From Chryseobacterium sp. GVT01B (GTDB taxonomy: Bacteria; Bacteroidota; Bacteroidia; Flavobacteriales; Weeksellaceae): DNA of 64,000 bases. The stretch lies in the NCBI RefSeq assembly GCF_019970045.1, contig NZ_JAHXYI010000007.1:62001-126000 (forward strand). Reading direction: 5' to 3'. Made by a program: the position numbers and the translations under genes. Shown here piece by piece: positions 19,780 through 28,609 of the stretch; positions within the stretch are counted from its first letter, which is position 1, and each line of letters starts with the position of its first letter. The notes below the pieces were generated by a model. The model did not search any database and was not told the origin of the DNA. It was given only the letters and a program-made list of their open reading frames with translations.

Positions 19780-20151
19780 TTATTTATCCCAATCCAGCGC
19801 ACCGCGTTTCCAAACGTAGAAAAACGCTACGAAGAATATCGCAACGAACGTAAGTACAGCAAGGAATCCTTCCATGCCGAATTCTCTAAAGTTTACTGCA
19901 TAAGGATAAAAGAATACGATTTCAATATCGAATAGTACGAACAATACCGCAGTCAGGAAGTACTTGATAGAAAACGGCGTTCTCGCATTCCCTTCTACAG
20001 GAATCCCGCATTCCCAGCTTTGGTTTTTTACAGAGTTTCCTTTTTTCTGCTGTGGCCCCAAGAAATGTGCCCCAAGCAAAGAAACAGCTACAAATCCTAC
20101 TGCTACACCAGCCTGGATAAGGATTGGAATATAACTTTCAGGTAAATTCAT
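19780..20151 (-). CDS. nuoA: NADH-quinone oxidoreductase subunit A
   Basis: Three-helix membrane subunit, 123 residues, first gene of the operon. It has the conserved YECG-like segment (SWECGIPVEGNART) and FDIEIVFFYPYA. A -7 box lies 24 bp upstream of the start, so transcription of all the nuo genes probably begins here. Confidence 0.95.
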   Translation of the reverse strand: MNLPESYIPILIQAGVAVGFVAVSLLGAHFLGPQQKKGNSVKNQSWECGIPVEGNARTPFSIKYFLTAVLFVLFDIEIVFFYPYAVNFREFGMEGFLAVLTFVAIFFVAFFYVWKRGALDWDK

Positions 20152-20174
20152 TTTTGCATTATTATCTCAATTTG

Positions 20175-20182
20175 CAAATTTA
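20175..20182 (-). promoter_or_regulatory. Bacteroidota -7 box for the nuo operon
   Basis: The minus strand reads TAAATTTG, an exact match to TAnnTTTG, about 24 bp before the nuoA ATG. No convincing -33 TTTG is seen, so the promoter is plausible but not certain. Confidence 0.5.
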
Positions 20183-20266
20183 GCGAATAAACAAGAAAGC
20201 ATGAAATTAATCAGCTTAAAAGTCTGATGAAAATGAGTTAAATCGGTAATTTAGAATCAATAAAAA

Positions 20267-21313
20267 TTAGCTCTTTGTGATTATTTTTTTAGTGTGTTTT
20301 TCCCCGTTTTTTGTAGCAACTGTCAAAAGATATACACCATCAGGGATATTTGAGATGTCCAGAGTTCCCATATTGTTTTGATCGGAGAAATTTCTGATAA
20401 GCCTTCCGGAGTTGTCAAACAGCTGGATTGAGATGATTTGATTGCTTGCAATATTGGTCTTGTAAAAAATTTTATGGGTAGCAGGATTGCCTACATTAAA
20501 ATATGTTTTTTGTGAAAGGTTTTCCTTGGTACTCAATGGTGTAAGAGTACAGGTGGAATTGGTGGATGTCAAAGTGTAACGGGCTGCAGCACCGTAGATA
20601 AGATGGTTGTAGGTACGTATTGGAGCTCCTATCTGTTTGTTGATCATATCAATTTCAGACAGGGTAGATTTATTGTTTTCATATGTTATAAGGTATGCTT
20701 TTGAATATGTTCCGTAATCAATAGAAAAAGCGGCGTATGGATACTGTGTATTGATTGCCATAAAAGGACAGCTCTGTGAAGGATTTTCCATATTGATCTC
20801 AACAATACCGCCGGTGATGGTTAGAAAAAGTCTGCCTTCATAGAAAAACAGATCTCCCGAAGGAGTTTGCCCATCAGACAGATTGCCAATCTCTGTGAAA
20901 ATCCCGGTATTCATATCATATTTGTATAATGCATTAGGATTATTTCCTGCGGCATAAAGATAGTTTCCGGAATCGGCTACTAATGAATTTGCTGTAGTAT
21001 TACCTGTAGTAAAATCACCTAGAAATTCACAACTGGAATCTGTATTCTTTTTTCTGTACAATAAGCCTGAACCGGTAAGATAGTACATATTGTTATTGCT
21101 GTCAATGGCAATATCTGTATAGATTTCATTGGCTATAACATTAGGAGTACAGAATGATTCAACAACTTCTGAAGTACCGGAAATGTCAAATCTGTATACA
21201 TTATTGATAAAGTTGATATAATTACTTACCGAAAAGGTATTGACGTAAAATTCCTGGGAATATATTGATGCCGGAATAAGGAATACTCCGAAGAATAGTA
21301 ATATTTTGTTCAT
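20267..21313 (-). CDS. T9SS-secreted protein with C-terminal sorting domain
   Basis: 348 residues. Signal peptide (MNKILLFFGVFLIPASIYS) and a C-terminal type A sorting domain: IQLFDNSGRLIRNF, then LDISNIPDGVYLLTV and a basic end (KHTKKIITKS). The middle has repeated blade-like segments with AIDSNNNMYYLTG and LFFYEGRLFLTI, suggestive of a beta-propeller. It should be exported through the Sec and type IX pathways. Function of the propeller is unknown. Confidence 0.85.
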   Translation of the reverse strand: MNKILLFFGVFLIPASIYSQEFYVNTFSVSNYINFINNVYRFDISGTSEVVESFCTPNVIANEIYTDIAIDSNNNMYYLTGSGLLYRKKNTDSSCEFLGDFTTGNTTANSLVADSGNYLYAAGNNPNALYKYDMNTGIFTEIGNLSDGQTPSGDLFFYEGRLFLTITGGIVEINMENPSQSCPFMAINTQYPYAAFSIDYGTYSKAYLITYENNKSTLSEIDMINKQIGAPIRTYNHLIYGAAARYTLTSTNSTCTLTPLSTKENLSQKTYFNVGNPATHKIFYKTNIASNQIISIQLFDNSGRLIRNFSDQNNMGTLDISNIPDGVYLLTVATKNGEKHTKKIITKS

Positions 21314-21379
21314 GATGGTGGTTATTAGCAGGAGTAAATATATATTTATTTCATAGAATCTGATTATGGTTTAATATTT

Positions 21380-21556
21380 TTATTTTTTTATTTTTTTCAA
21401 AAGTGTATAAGCTATAAAAGAGATGTACCCAAAAAGAATACTGGCAAAAGCAATATTAATCACCGTATTTGTCTTGTCATCTGGTGATTGAAAAAATAAG
21501 TTATAACTGATAAATCCAACGATTAAAATAGCGAAAATGATAAGTTGTGGTTTCAT
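21380..21556 (-). CDS. Small two-helix membrane protein (58 residues)
   Basis: ATG at 21556, TAA at 21380-21382. The product begins MKPQLIIFAILIVGF, has a polar turn (FFQSPDDKTN), a second hydrophobic helix (VINIAFASILFGYISFIAY) and a basic tail LLKKIKK. The helix-loop-helix shape and positive tail argue for a real small membrane protein rather than chance. Function unknown. The remaining spacer up to 21747 holds nothing recognisable. Confidence 0.55.
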   Translation of the reverse strand: MKPQLIIFAILIVGFISYNLFFQSPDDKTNTVINIAFASILFGYISFIAYTLLKKIKK

Positions 21557-21747
21557 AAGATAAAGTTAGGAGTTTCTGGCTTAGGTAGTAGATAAAAGCT
21601 GAGAGTTTGCAATTGTTTTCTGGGATGCAGGGATGAAGATTTAAAATTCGTTTAGATTATAAATTATCTGGATTTTATTTATTCTTTCTTATTCCTGCAC
21701 CCTATAATGCGCTTTTTATATTGTACATTATTTTTACAAATACAGTA

Positions 21748-22878
21748 TTACTTATTCACTTCCATTGAATAGGTTCTTCTTCTCTTATGATTCACCGGAT
21801 TGTAATCCTGCCATAAGAGCTGCACACTTTTATTTTCTTCAAGTTCAGGATTAGTTTCTGCGAAATTGATTCCCATACTCGTAAACCGGACGAAAATTTC
21901 TTTGAAGATAATAGCCGTTACACCGCGTCTTTGGTATTCAGGATGAATCCCGATAAGGTAAAAATTGGCTCTGTCATTTTTTTTGCCGGCCTGTAAGAAA
22001 TGCCACCATCCGAAAGGAAATAATTTTCCTTTTGATTTTTGTAAAGCTTTAGAATAAGATGGCATCGTAATGGCGAAAGAAACCAGCTGCTGATTTTCAT
22101 CTACAACGCAGATTACATAATTTTTATCAATGAATGGGAAATATTTTTCTTTGTATGTTTTGATCTGTTCATCAGAAATTGGAGTATAGGTAGAAAGATG
22201 CTTATAGGTTTCATCCAACAGTTTAAACATAGGCTCTACATAAGGGAGAATTTCTTCCTTTGATTTGAATTTAAGAACGCTGAGCTTATATTTCTGAGCG
22301 ATCAGTCCACTGAATTTTTCTACTTTTTCAGGAAGTACTTTTGGGAAATTCATCTCATATTCTACCCATTCTTTTTCTTTGGTTAGTCCAAGATTTTCAA
22401 GATGTTTAGGATAATAGGCATGATTGTAAATTCCAATCATTGTTGCCAGTTTATCAAATCCCATTGTCAGCATACCGGCTTTGTCGAGATTGGTGAATCC
22501 CATAGGCCCTTCAATCTTATTGATGTTATGTTCTTTGGCGTAATCAATAGCAGTCTGAATCAATGCTTTAGAAACCTCAGTATCATCAATGAAATCTATC
22601 CATCCAAAACGTACTTTTTTTATGTCTAATTCTTTTTCCTCCTTGTGGTTGATAATGACTGCAATTCTTCCCACTACCTTGCTGTCTTTTAAGGCCAGAA
22701 ATTGCCTGGATTCGGAATAGTGGAATGCTGGATTTTCATTAGCATCCCAGATTTTCATTTCGTCTTTGATAAAGGATGGAACATAGTACGGATTATTTTT
22801 GTACAGATCCATCGGGAATTTTACGAATTGCTTGAGTTGAACGGCTGTTTTTACTTCAATAATTGAAACCTTAGACAT
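21748..22878 (-). CDS. GNAT-like acyltransferase family protein
   Basis: 376 residues from the ATG at 22878 (MSKVSIIEV). The frame extends to 22971, but that extension looks non-coding. The C-terminal half contains a GNAT-type acetyl-CoA motif (IGIHPEYQRRGVTAIIF) after a FYLIG strand. Proteins of this type are widespread in Bacteroidota as long GNAT-like enzymes; the substrate is unknown. Divergent from the protease gene at 22984. Confidence 0.75.
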   Translation of the reverse strand: MSKVSIIEVKTAVQLKQFVKFPMDLYKNNPYYVPSFIKDEMKIWDANENPAFHYSESRQFLALKDSKVVGRIAVIINHKEEKELDIKKVRFGWIDFIDDTEVSKALIQTAIDYAKEHNINKIEGPMGFTNLDKAGMLTMGFDKLATMIGIYNHAYYPKHLENLGLTKEKEWVEYEMNFPKVLPEKVEKFSGLIAQKYKLSVLKFKSKEEILPYVEPMFKLLDETYKHLSTYTPISDEQIKTYKEKYFPFIDKNYVICVVDENQQLVSFAITMPSYSKALQKSKGKLFPFGWWHFLQAGKKNDRANFYLIGIHPEYQRRGVTAIIFKEIFVRFTSMGINFAETNPELEENKSVQLLWQDYNPVNHKRRRTYSMEVNK

Positions 22879-22983
22879 AACTTTTGATGGTAATTTAAGG
22901 ACAAATATAAATAATAATATCTTATACTTTGGCACAGTTTTTATATCATTATGGATAAAAATTAAACACAAAATCTATATAAA

Positions 22984-23694
22984 ATGGTGGGTTATTATAT
23001 CATAATTGGTATTTCAATGCTGGTGAGCTGGTGGGTTTCTTCCAGGTTGAAATCAAAATTTGAATATTATTCCAATGTACACCTTCGAAATGGCCTTTCG
23101 GGGAAAGAAGTAGCGGAAAAAATGTTGAGAGATAACGGGATAAATGATGTTCAGGTAATATCAGTTCCCGGGCAGTTGACGGACCACTATAATCCGGCAG
23201 ATAAAACAGTAAACCTTTCTGAAGGAGTTTACATGCAGAGAAATGCCGCCGCAGCTGCAGTAGCAGCTCATGAATGCGGACACGCAGTACAGCATGCCGT
23301 AGGATATTCTATGTTGAATTTACGTTCAAAACTGGTACCTATTGTCAATATAAGTTCTAATCTGATGCAATTTGTCCTTATAGCTGGTATCGCGGTAATG
23401 GCTGCATCAAGAACAATGGAGAACCCTAATGGAAACACAACAGTTCTTGCCATTGGAGTTGCCATGTTTGCTGTGACAACACTTTTTGCTTTTGTAACAC
23501 TTCCGGTGGAATATGATGCAAGTAACAGAGCTATGAAATGGCTTAAAGATACAGGAACTGTAACTGCAGAAGAATTTGTAGGTGTACAGGACAGTCTGAA
23601 ATGGGCTGCAAGAACTTATGTGGTGGCAGCCTTAGGATCTCTGGCACAACTTCTTTACTGGGGATCATTACTTCTTGGTGGAAGAAGGGATTAA
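22984..23694 (+). CDS. Membrane zinc metallopeptidase, YugP type
   Basis: 236 residues, with an N-terminal hydrophobic segment and two further helices. The zinc motif is AAHECGHAVQHA (HExxH), followed by LPVEYDASNRA with the third-ligand Glu, as in the YugP/Zn_peptidase_2 family. Physiological substrate unknown. Its end overlaps the convergent yigZ-like gene by 4 bp. Confidence 0.9.
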   Translation: MVGYYIIIGISMLVSWWVSSRLKSKFEYYSNVHLRNGLSGKEVAEKMLRDNGINDVQVISVPGQLTDHYNPADKTVNLSEGVYMQRNAAAAAVAAHECGHAVQHAVGYSMLNLRSKLVPIVNISSNLMQFVLIAGIAVMAASRTMENPNGNTTVLAIGVAMFAVTTLFAFVTLPVEYDASNRAMKWLKDTGTVTAEEFVGVQDSLKWAARTYVVAALGSLAQLLYWGSLLLGGRRD

Positions 23695-24296
23695 TCATTA
23701 AATTCAAATGAAACATATTGCATCTCGGAGAGTTTTTCCGAGATGTTTTCTTTTTGTGCAAGCTTCAGCGAGGCTGTAAGGATACAGTTTTCATTAGCAT
23801 CAAAATTCAAAACCTTGGCATCAAATTTTGATAGCAGGGTGAATATTGTATTCTGCTGATTAAAATTAAACTGAATCTCTATCTCTGTTTCCAGTTCACG
23901 GGTAATGATCTGCGCTTCTTCCAATGTGATCTTTGCAGATTCTTTATAAGTTTTTACCAACCCTGAAACCCCTAGTTTGGTTCCTCCATAATAACGGACT
24001 ACAATCACAAGAATATTGGTGACTTCATTTGCCAACAGCTGGTTGTAAATAGGTAATCCCGCACTTCCGGAAGGTTCCCCATCATCATTCGCACGATAGT
24101 TTTCACCATTTAATCCCATTCTGAAGGCATAACAGTGATGGGTAGCTTTCGGATGTTCTTCCCTTATTTTTTCCAGTGCACTCTTTAGTTCTCTTTCATT
24201 GGTTACCGGGAAAGCAAATCCGATAAACTTGCTCCCTTTTTCCTTTAAAAGAGTATTTTCTATGGGTTTTTCTATGGTTTTGTATTCAAACGTCAT
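23691..24296 (-). CDS. YigZ/IMPACT family protein
   Basis: 201 residues. The N-terminal IMPACT domain has KGSKFIGFAFPV, HHCYAFRMG, RANDDGEPSGSAGLPI and VVRYYGGTKLGVSGLV, all typical of the family. The C terminus carries the DUF1949-like part. The exact role in bacteria is not settled; links to translation or ribosome-associated functions have been suggested for the family. Confidence 0.92.
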   Translation of the reverse strand: MTFEYKTIEKPIENTLLKEKGSKFIGFAFPVTNERELKSALEKIREEHPKATHHCYAFRMGLNGENYRANDDGEPSGSAGLPIYNQLLANEVTNILVIVVRYYGGTKLGVSGLVKTYKESAKITLEEAQIITRELETEIEIQFNFNQQNTIFTLLSKFDAKVLNFDANENCILTASLKLAQKENISEKLSEMQYVSFEFND

Positions 24297-24364
24297 TGTG
24301 AATTCCGGCTTTAATTATGCAAAAATATTAAATGCTTTAGTATTCTGCATCATGATCACAAATT

Positions 24365-24387
24365 AAGCCGTCAGAATTTGACGGCTT
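24365..24387 (-). terminator. Hairpin downstream of the GG-leader peptide genes
   Basis: 9-bp stem (AAGCCGTCA / TGACGGCTT) with a 5-nt loop, 26 bp after the stop of the second peptide. Only weak T-runs follow on the minus strand. Confidence 0.55.
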
Positions 24388-24412
24388 ATCTATTTTTTAT
24401 GTAAAATTATAC

Positions 24413-24595
24413 TTACATTACATCTCCGCACAGATCCATTGGGATCAGACACATATAGCTTGTAGGGCCGCAAAAATCCTGAGGACATTGATCTCTACAT
24501 CTTGTAGGTTGCCCGGTAGGTAGTATACATGTTACAAAAACACCACCTTTGATGATTTTCATATGGGTTCTGGATACCTTTTTCAAATTTTTCAT
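24413..24595 (-). CDS. GG-leader bacteriocin-like / RiPP-like precursor peptide, copy 2
   Basis: 60 residues from the ATG at 24595 (the frame is open further upstream, but MKNLKKVSR is the evident start). The leader MKNLKKVSRTHMKIIKGG ends in a double glycine, the classic cleavage site of peptidase-type ABC exporters. The core is Cys-rich with six Cys (FVTC, CRDQC, DFC, YMC, DLC) and Pro-rich. Similar short peptides are common in Chryseobacterium and are often called bacteriocin-like. No modification enzyme or exporter is adjacent. Confidence 0.7.
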   Translation of the reverse strand: MKNLKKVSRTHMKIIKGGVFVTCILPTGQPTRCRDQCPQDFCGPTSYMCLIPMDLCGDVM

Positions 24596-24618
24596 GATAA
24601 TATATTTTATTAATAATA

Positions 24619-24783
24619 TTAACATGGGAATGTTCCATCTACCCAAGGTGGTGGGCAGCTCATACTTGAAGGCGTTGCGCAGCAGTGCTGTAATGAAGGT
24701 GGATAAAATGAGCAGCATTCAGGAGCGTTTCCTCCGTTTACTTTCTTTAAACTCTGTCTTGAAACTTTCTTTAAATTTTTCAT
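24619..24783 (-). CDS. GG-leader bacteriocin-like / RiPP-like precursor peptide, copy 1
   Basis: 54 residues, ATG at 24783 and TAA at 24619-24621. Its leader MKNLKKVSRQSLKKVNGG is a near copy of the neighbouring peptide's leader, again ending in GG. The core has Cys pairs (PECC, QHCC) and a Pro-rich end (SCPPPWVDG, final Cys). It lies 23 bp upstream of copy 2 on the same strand, so the pair is probably one transcript. Conserved leader with divergent cores is the expected pattern for a precursor peptide family. Confidence 0.68.
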   Translation of the reverse strand: MKNLKKVSRQSLKKVNGGNAPECCSFYPPSLQHCCATPSSMSCPPPWVDGTFPC

Positions 24784-24844
24784 AGTAATTTTTTTGTAAA
24801 ACTAATGTAAAGAAATTATTTCATTCAGTGGTGATAAAGTGTTT

Positions 24845-25870
24845 TTATTTTAGCCTGAAGAAAGAAACTGTATTATCTCTGAAATTTTCAATTTTGGTTG
24901 CTGTATGGTTGAATTCCGGTGCTTTTGTTCCGTTTTCCAGCCTCAGATTTTCATTTTTAATGACAATGGCTTCGTCCCAAAGGTTAGCATTGATAAACTG
25001 TTGGAGTGTAAAACGACCTCCTTCAATAATCACAGACTGTATCTGTTCTTTATACAATGCTTCCATAAGTTCAGGAAGGAAATTATCCTTGTTGATTTTA
25101 ATGAATTGAACAGATCCTTCGGTGCTTTCTTTTACAGCATTTAAAACCAATGTCTTTGCTTCATTATTGTAAATGTTGTAACCGGAAGGAACTTTTAAAT
25201 CGAAATCGATCAGAATTCTGACCGGGTTTGTTCCTTCTGCATTTCTTACGGTAAGACTTGGGTTGTCATTTAAAGCAGTTTGGGTTCCTACTAAAATAGC
25301 ATGCTCATCAGCTCTTAACTGATGAACAAACTGATTCACGAGAGTGTTGGAAACAGCAGTTGGTTTAAAGTCTTTATCCAAAAAGCCATCACCGGATTCT
25401 GCCCATTTTAAAATAATATAAGGTCTTTTCTTTTCATGGTAAGTGAAAAACCTTTTGTTGAGTTCAGTACATTCTTTTTCAAGAATTCCAGAAACAGCTT
25501 CAATTCCCGCATTCTGGATGATTTTCTTTCCTTTGCCATTGACTTTATCATGGGAATCCATAGCGCCAATAATGACTTTTTTAAATCCTAATTCTTTAAT
25601 CTTTAAAGCACAAGGTGGTGTTTTTCCAAAGTGCGCACAGGGTTCCAGAGAAACATAGATCGTGGATTCCGGAATAAGGTCTTTATTTTTAACGGAATTG
25701 ATGGCGTTGATTTCAGCATGGTTTTCTCCAGCTTTATGATGGTAGCCTTCACCAATGATTTCCCCGTTGTGTACAATCACACTTCCAACAAGAGGGTTGG
25801 GATAGGTTTTGCCAAGAGCTTTCTGAGCCAGCTCGATACATCTTTTGATATATAGTTCGTCGTTGTTCAT
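24845..25870 (-). CDS. ribD: Bifunctional riboflavin biosynthesis protein RibD
   Basis: 341 residues from the ATG at 25870 (MNNDELYIKRC). The open frame upstream to 25897 is not needed. The deaminase domain has the zinc motifs HAEINAI and PCAHFGKTPPC. The reductase domain follows (KWAESGDGF, then VIIEGG near the end). It deaminates and reduces the pyrimidine intermediate of riboflavin synthesis. No FMN riboswitch is evident in the 64-bp upstream spacer. Confidence 0.94.
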   Translation of the reverse strand: MNNDELYIKRCIELAQKALGKTYPNPLVGSVIVHNGEIIGEGYHHKAGENHAEINAINSVKNKDLIPESTIYVSLEPCAHFGKTPPCALKIKELGFKKVIIGAMDSHDKVNGKGKKIIQNAGIEAVSGILEKECTELNKRFFTYHEKKRPYIILKWAESGDGFLDKDFKPTAVSNTLVNQFVHQLRADEHAILVGTQTALNDNPSLTVRNAEGTNPVRILIDFDLKVPSGYNIYNNEAKTLVLNAVKESTEGSVQFIKINKDNFLPELMEALYKEQIQSVIIEGGRFTLQQFINANLWDEAIVIKNENLRLENGTKAPEFNHTATKIENFRDNTVSFFRLK

Positions 25871-25933
25871 ATTGATAAAAAGAAAAAGCGAAGACAAATT
25901 GCTTTGCTCCGCCTTTATTTAATTTGTTATCTG

Positions 25934-27736
25934 TTAATCTCCGCTGATAATGCTGTGGAGATTCTGCTTTAATGTTTCCAGATGAGCTTTTTTCTCATCA
26001 ATGGTGTTGTAAGTGTCTCTTAAAAGAGGATTTTCTCTTGATGGTTTGTTGAAGAAAGAAAGGTTGTTTTCCAGTTTTACAATTTCAGCTTCAAGATCAG
26101 AAATCTGGTTTTTGATCTTTCTTGCTTTGTCAGTAAGTTGGTTTTCAGACAGACCTTCTTCTTTCAGTTCAAGTTCGTTGATTTTGTTTATTTTCAACTT
26201 CTCTCTTAATGTTTTGTTGAATTCAGAGTTGATTGAAATTTTATCTCTCGGAACTTTGCCGATGTTGTTCCATGATGTTTTGATCTGCTCAATTCTTTCG
26301 ATACTGCCTTCTTCATTTGAAACCAGCTTCAACTCATCAAGAAGCGCTTTCTTGTTTTTATAGTTTTCTTTCCAGTTATCAGTAGAAGTATTGCTTTTCT
26401 CTCTGTAGTTGTTGAAGAACGCATTACACGCATCACGAAATTCATCCCAGATCTTGTTGGTCATGCTCTTTGGAACGTGGCCTACTTTTTTCCAGTCTTC
26501 CTGCAGTTTTTTGAATAATGGAACTGAAATATCCCATTCTTCATTGTTCATATTATCCTGCGCGGTCTGGATCAGTTTTAATTTCTCTTCAAGATTCGCT
26601 TGTTGTGAACCTTTTAACGATTTGTAATAATTATTTTTCGTTGTATTAAAACCTCTGAGTGTTGTTTTGAAATCATTCCAGTTTTGGTTGGATAATTTTC
26701 TTGGAACACTTCCGGTTTTTAAGAATTCAGAACGAAGATCTTCAACTCTTTTGATAGCATTTTGCCAGTAGTTGTGATTCGGAGTTTCTGATGGTTCAGA
26801 AAGTTTCTTTATTTCAGCAATGATCTCGTTTTTCTTTTCAAGATTTACAGTCTGTTCTTTTTCAATAGAAGCGGAAAGCTCAGATTTTCTCTCGTGAATT
26901 TTGTTGGAAATTTCTTTGAATTCTTCCCATGTTTTTTCACGGAATTCCTCTGCAACAGGCTCAGCTTCTTCTTTCCAAAGTTTATGAAGATACTGAAGTT
27001 CGTTTAAAGCCTTTTGGATTACCGGTTCGTTTTCCAGTTCCTTAGCACGTGCAATGATATGCTCTCTCTTTTCAAGGTTGTGGCTGTATTCCTGTTCCAG
27101 AAATTCTTTATTCAGATCCAGCATCTGATAAAATTGGTTCAGGTGGTGGAAATAGTTGTTATTAAGAATTTTGAATTCAGATTTTGCAACCTGTCCGGCT
27201 TTTGACCAGTCTTCTTTAATTTCACGGATGGATCTAAAAAGATTGATTCCGGGTTCAGAACTTGTATATAAATTTTTAAGTCTTTCAATAATGTTTTGAC
27301 GGTGTTCAAGGTTTTTCTTCTGCTCTTCTTCCTGTCCTTTCTGGAAGCTGTCATGTTTTTCCTTGAAAATATTGACTAGTGCAGAATATTTAGTTTGAGA
27401 AGGATGCTCGTAGCTAAAATTTTCAGCAGGATTTCCGGCTTCTACATATTCATGCTTTTTATCCTCCACTTCATCATGTATATAGTGACTTGCTTTTTCC
27501 TTCAGCAGGTTGAATCTTTTGAAATTCTCACCGGCATTGGGAGTGTTGATGATTTTTTCCATTTCCTTTAAAGCATCAGTCAGGGAAATTTCTACCTCTT
27601 CATGTTCTTCCAGGTGTTCTGCATCATCTTCATGTCGGTTTGCATCATGAGAAACCGTGTTTTCTGATGGGTCCTGAGATACTTCGTTAGGATTGTTCTT
27701 TTCTTCGTTTTCAGAAAGATTGTTTTCTGTAGTCAT
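25934..27736 (-). CDS. DUF349 domain-containing protein
   Basis: 600 residues, acidic N terminus followed by tandem DUF349 units, each with a W-x-W-type helix pattern (for example KLWKEEAEPVAEEF, NQNWNDFKTTLRGF, KIWDEFRDACNAFFNNYREK). A coiled coil with the sequence KIKNQISDLEAEIVKLENN lies near the C terminus. Cytosolic. The family has no firm biochemical role. Upstream of ribD on the same strand. Confidence 0.88.
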   Translation of the reverse strand: MTTENNLSENEEKNNPNEVSQDPSENTVSHDANRHEDDAEHLEEHEEVEISLTDALKEMEKIINTPNAGENFKRFNLLKEKASHYIHDEVEDKKHEYVEAGNPAENFSYEHPSQTKYSALVNIFKEKHDSFQKGQEEEQKKNLEHRQNIIERLKNLYTSSEPGINLFRSIREIKEDWSKAGQVAKSEFKILNNNYFHHLNQFYQMLDLNKEFLEQEYSHNLEKREHIIARAKELENEPVIQKALNELQYLHKLWKEEAEPVAEEFREKTWEEFKEISNKIHERKSELSASIEKEQTVNLEKKNEIIAEIKKLSEPSETPNHNYWQNAIKRVEDLRSEFLKTGSVPRKLSNQNWNDFKTTLRGFNTTKNNYYKSLKGSQQANLEEKLKLIQTAQDNMNNEEWDISVPLFKKLQEDWKKVGHVPKSMTNKIWDEFRDACNAFFNNYREKSNTSTDNWKENYKNKKALLDELKLVSNEEGSIERIEQIKTSWNNIGKVPRDKISINSEFNKTLREKLKINKINELELKEEGLSENQLTDKARKIKNQISDLEAEIVKLENNLSFFNKPSRENPLLRDTYNTIDEKKAHLETLKQNLHSIISGD

Positions 27737-27810
27737 AGCAAATCTTTTATGTGAGTGGCGTTTATATCCTTTAAATATAGCTTTAAGGCCAATTAAAGCA
27801 CTAATTTATG

Positions 27811-28548
27811 TTATTTTTTTTGAAAATTCCAAATTTCCCAAGCTTTTTCTGCTTGCTGTTCAAGCATATAATATCCGTTCACTGTCTTTGCTCCTTTTTC
27901 AGAGGCATTGATGATGAATTGAGTGTAGTTGGGATTGTAAATAAGATCGATGATCAGGTGCTCAGGAGAAAGTCCGTCAAAAGGAAAGTTCAGACAGTCT
28001 TTTACATTCGGGAAAGTACCTACCGGTGTACACTGAATGATTATTTTATGTTCTGCAACGGTTTCTTTATCAAGATTTTCAAAATTGATTTCCGTACTTC
28101 TGGAAACGGTTATTGAAGGGATATTATGTTTATCTAAAGCATATTTTACAGCTTTTGCAGCGCCGCCGTTTCCTAAGATCAGTGCTTTGTCCTGAGAAGG
28201 GGTTTTGTGTAAAAGAAGGGTCTTTTCAAATCCGTAAGCATCTGTATTGTAGCCTGTTTTTTTGCCATCCTGGATAAGAACACAGTTTACGGCACCTATT
28301 TTCTCTGCTTCATCGCTTAATTCATCAAGATAATCAATGATTTTTTCTTTGTAGGGAATGGTAACATTGAATCCTAAAAGGTCCGGAGAAGCAAAAAGGT
28401 TTTCCACTTCATTGATTTCGTTCAGATCAAAAATATCATAGGAGAAGTTCTTTAGCATGAGCTTTTGGAACTTGTTTTCGAAGAATTTTTTAGAAAAAGA
28501 ATAAGAAATGTTTTTTCCTATCAATCCTAATTTTTTATTGGAATCCAT
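27811..28548 (-). CDS. aroE: Shikimate dehydrogenase
   Basis: 245 residues. NADPH-dependent reduction of 3-dehydroshikimate. The substrate site is visible as SYSFSKKFFENKF with GFNVTIPYKEKI, and the nucleotide fold as LILGNGGAAKAVKYAL. The C terminus has GYYMLEQQAEKAWEIW. Slightly shorter than the enterobacterial enzyme, normal for Flavobacteriia. Confidence 0.93.
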   Translation of the reverse strand: MDSNKKLGLIGKNISYSFSKKFFENKFQKLMLKNFSYDIFDLNEINEVENLFASPDLLGFNVTIPYKEKIIDYLDELSDEAEKIGAVNCVLIQDGKKTGYNTDAYGFEKTLLLHKTPSQDKALILGNGGAAKAVKYALDKHNIPSITVSRSTEINFENLDKETVAEHKIIIQCTPVGTFPNVKDCLNFPFDGLSPEHLIIDLIYNPNYTQFIINASEKGAKTVNGYYMLEQQAEKAWEIWNFQKK

Positions 28549-28560
28549 AGATCAAATGTA

Positions 28561-28587
28561 AAAAAAAGACCGGATAAATCCGGCCTT
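28561..28587 (-). terminator. Terminator after the secreted endonuclease gene
   Basis: CCGGA/TCCGG stem with a short AT loop, followed on the minus strand by a run of seven T. It lies 23 bp below the stop at 28610 and just above aroE. Confidence 0.75.
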
Positions 28588-28609
28588 GGTTTGAAATATT
28601 TTTTAATAA

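Noticed and set aside
5669..20151. Antisense or shifted-frame ORFs of 60-130 codons inside the nuo genes
   Set aside because: They mirror well-conserved complex I genes and show no family features or start signals of their own.
25871..25933. FMN riboswitch upstream of ribD
   Set aside because: The upstream spacer is only 63 bp, AT-rich and lacks the conserved RFN element pattern.
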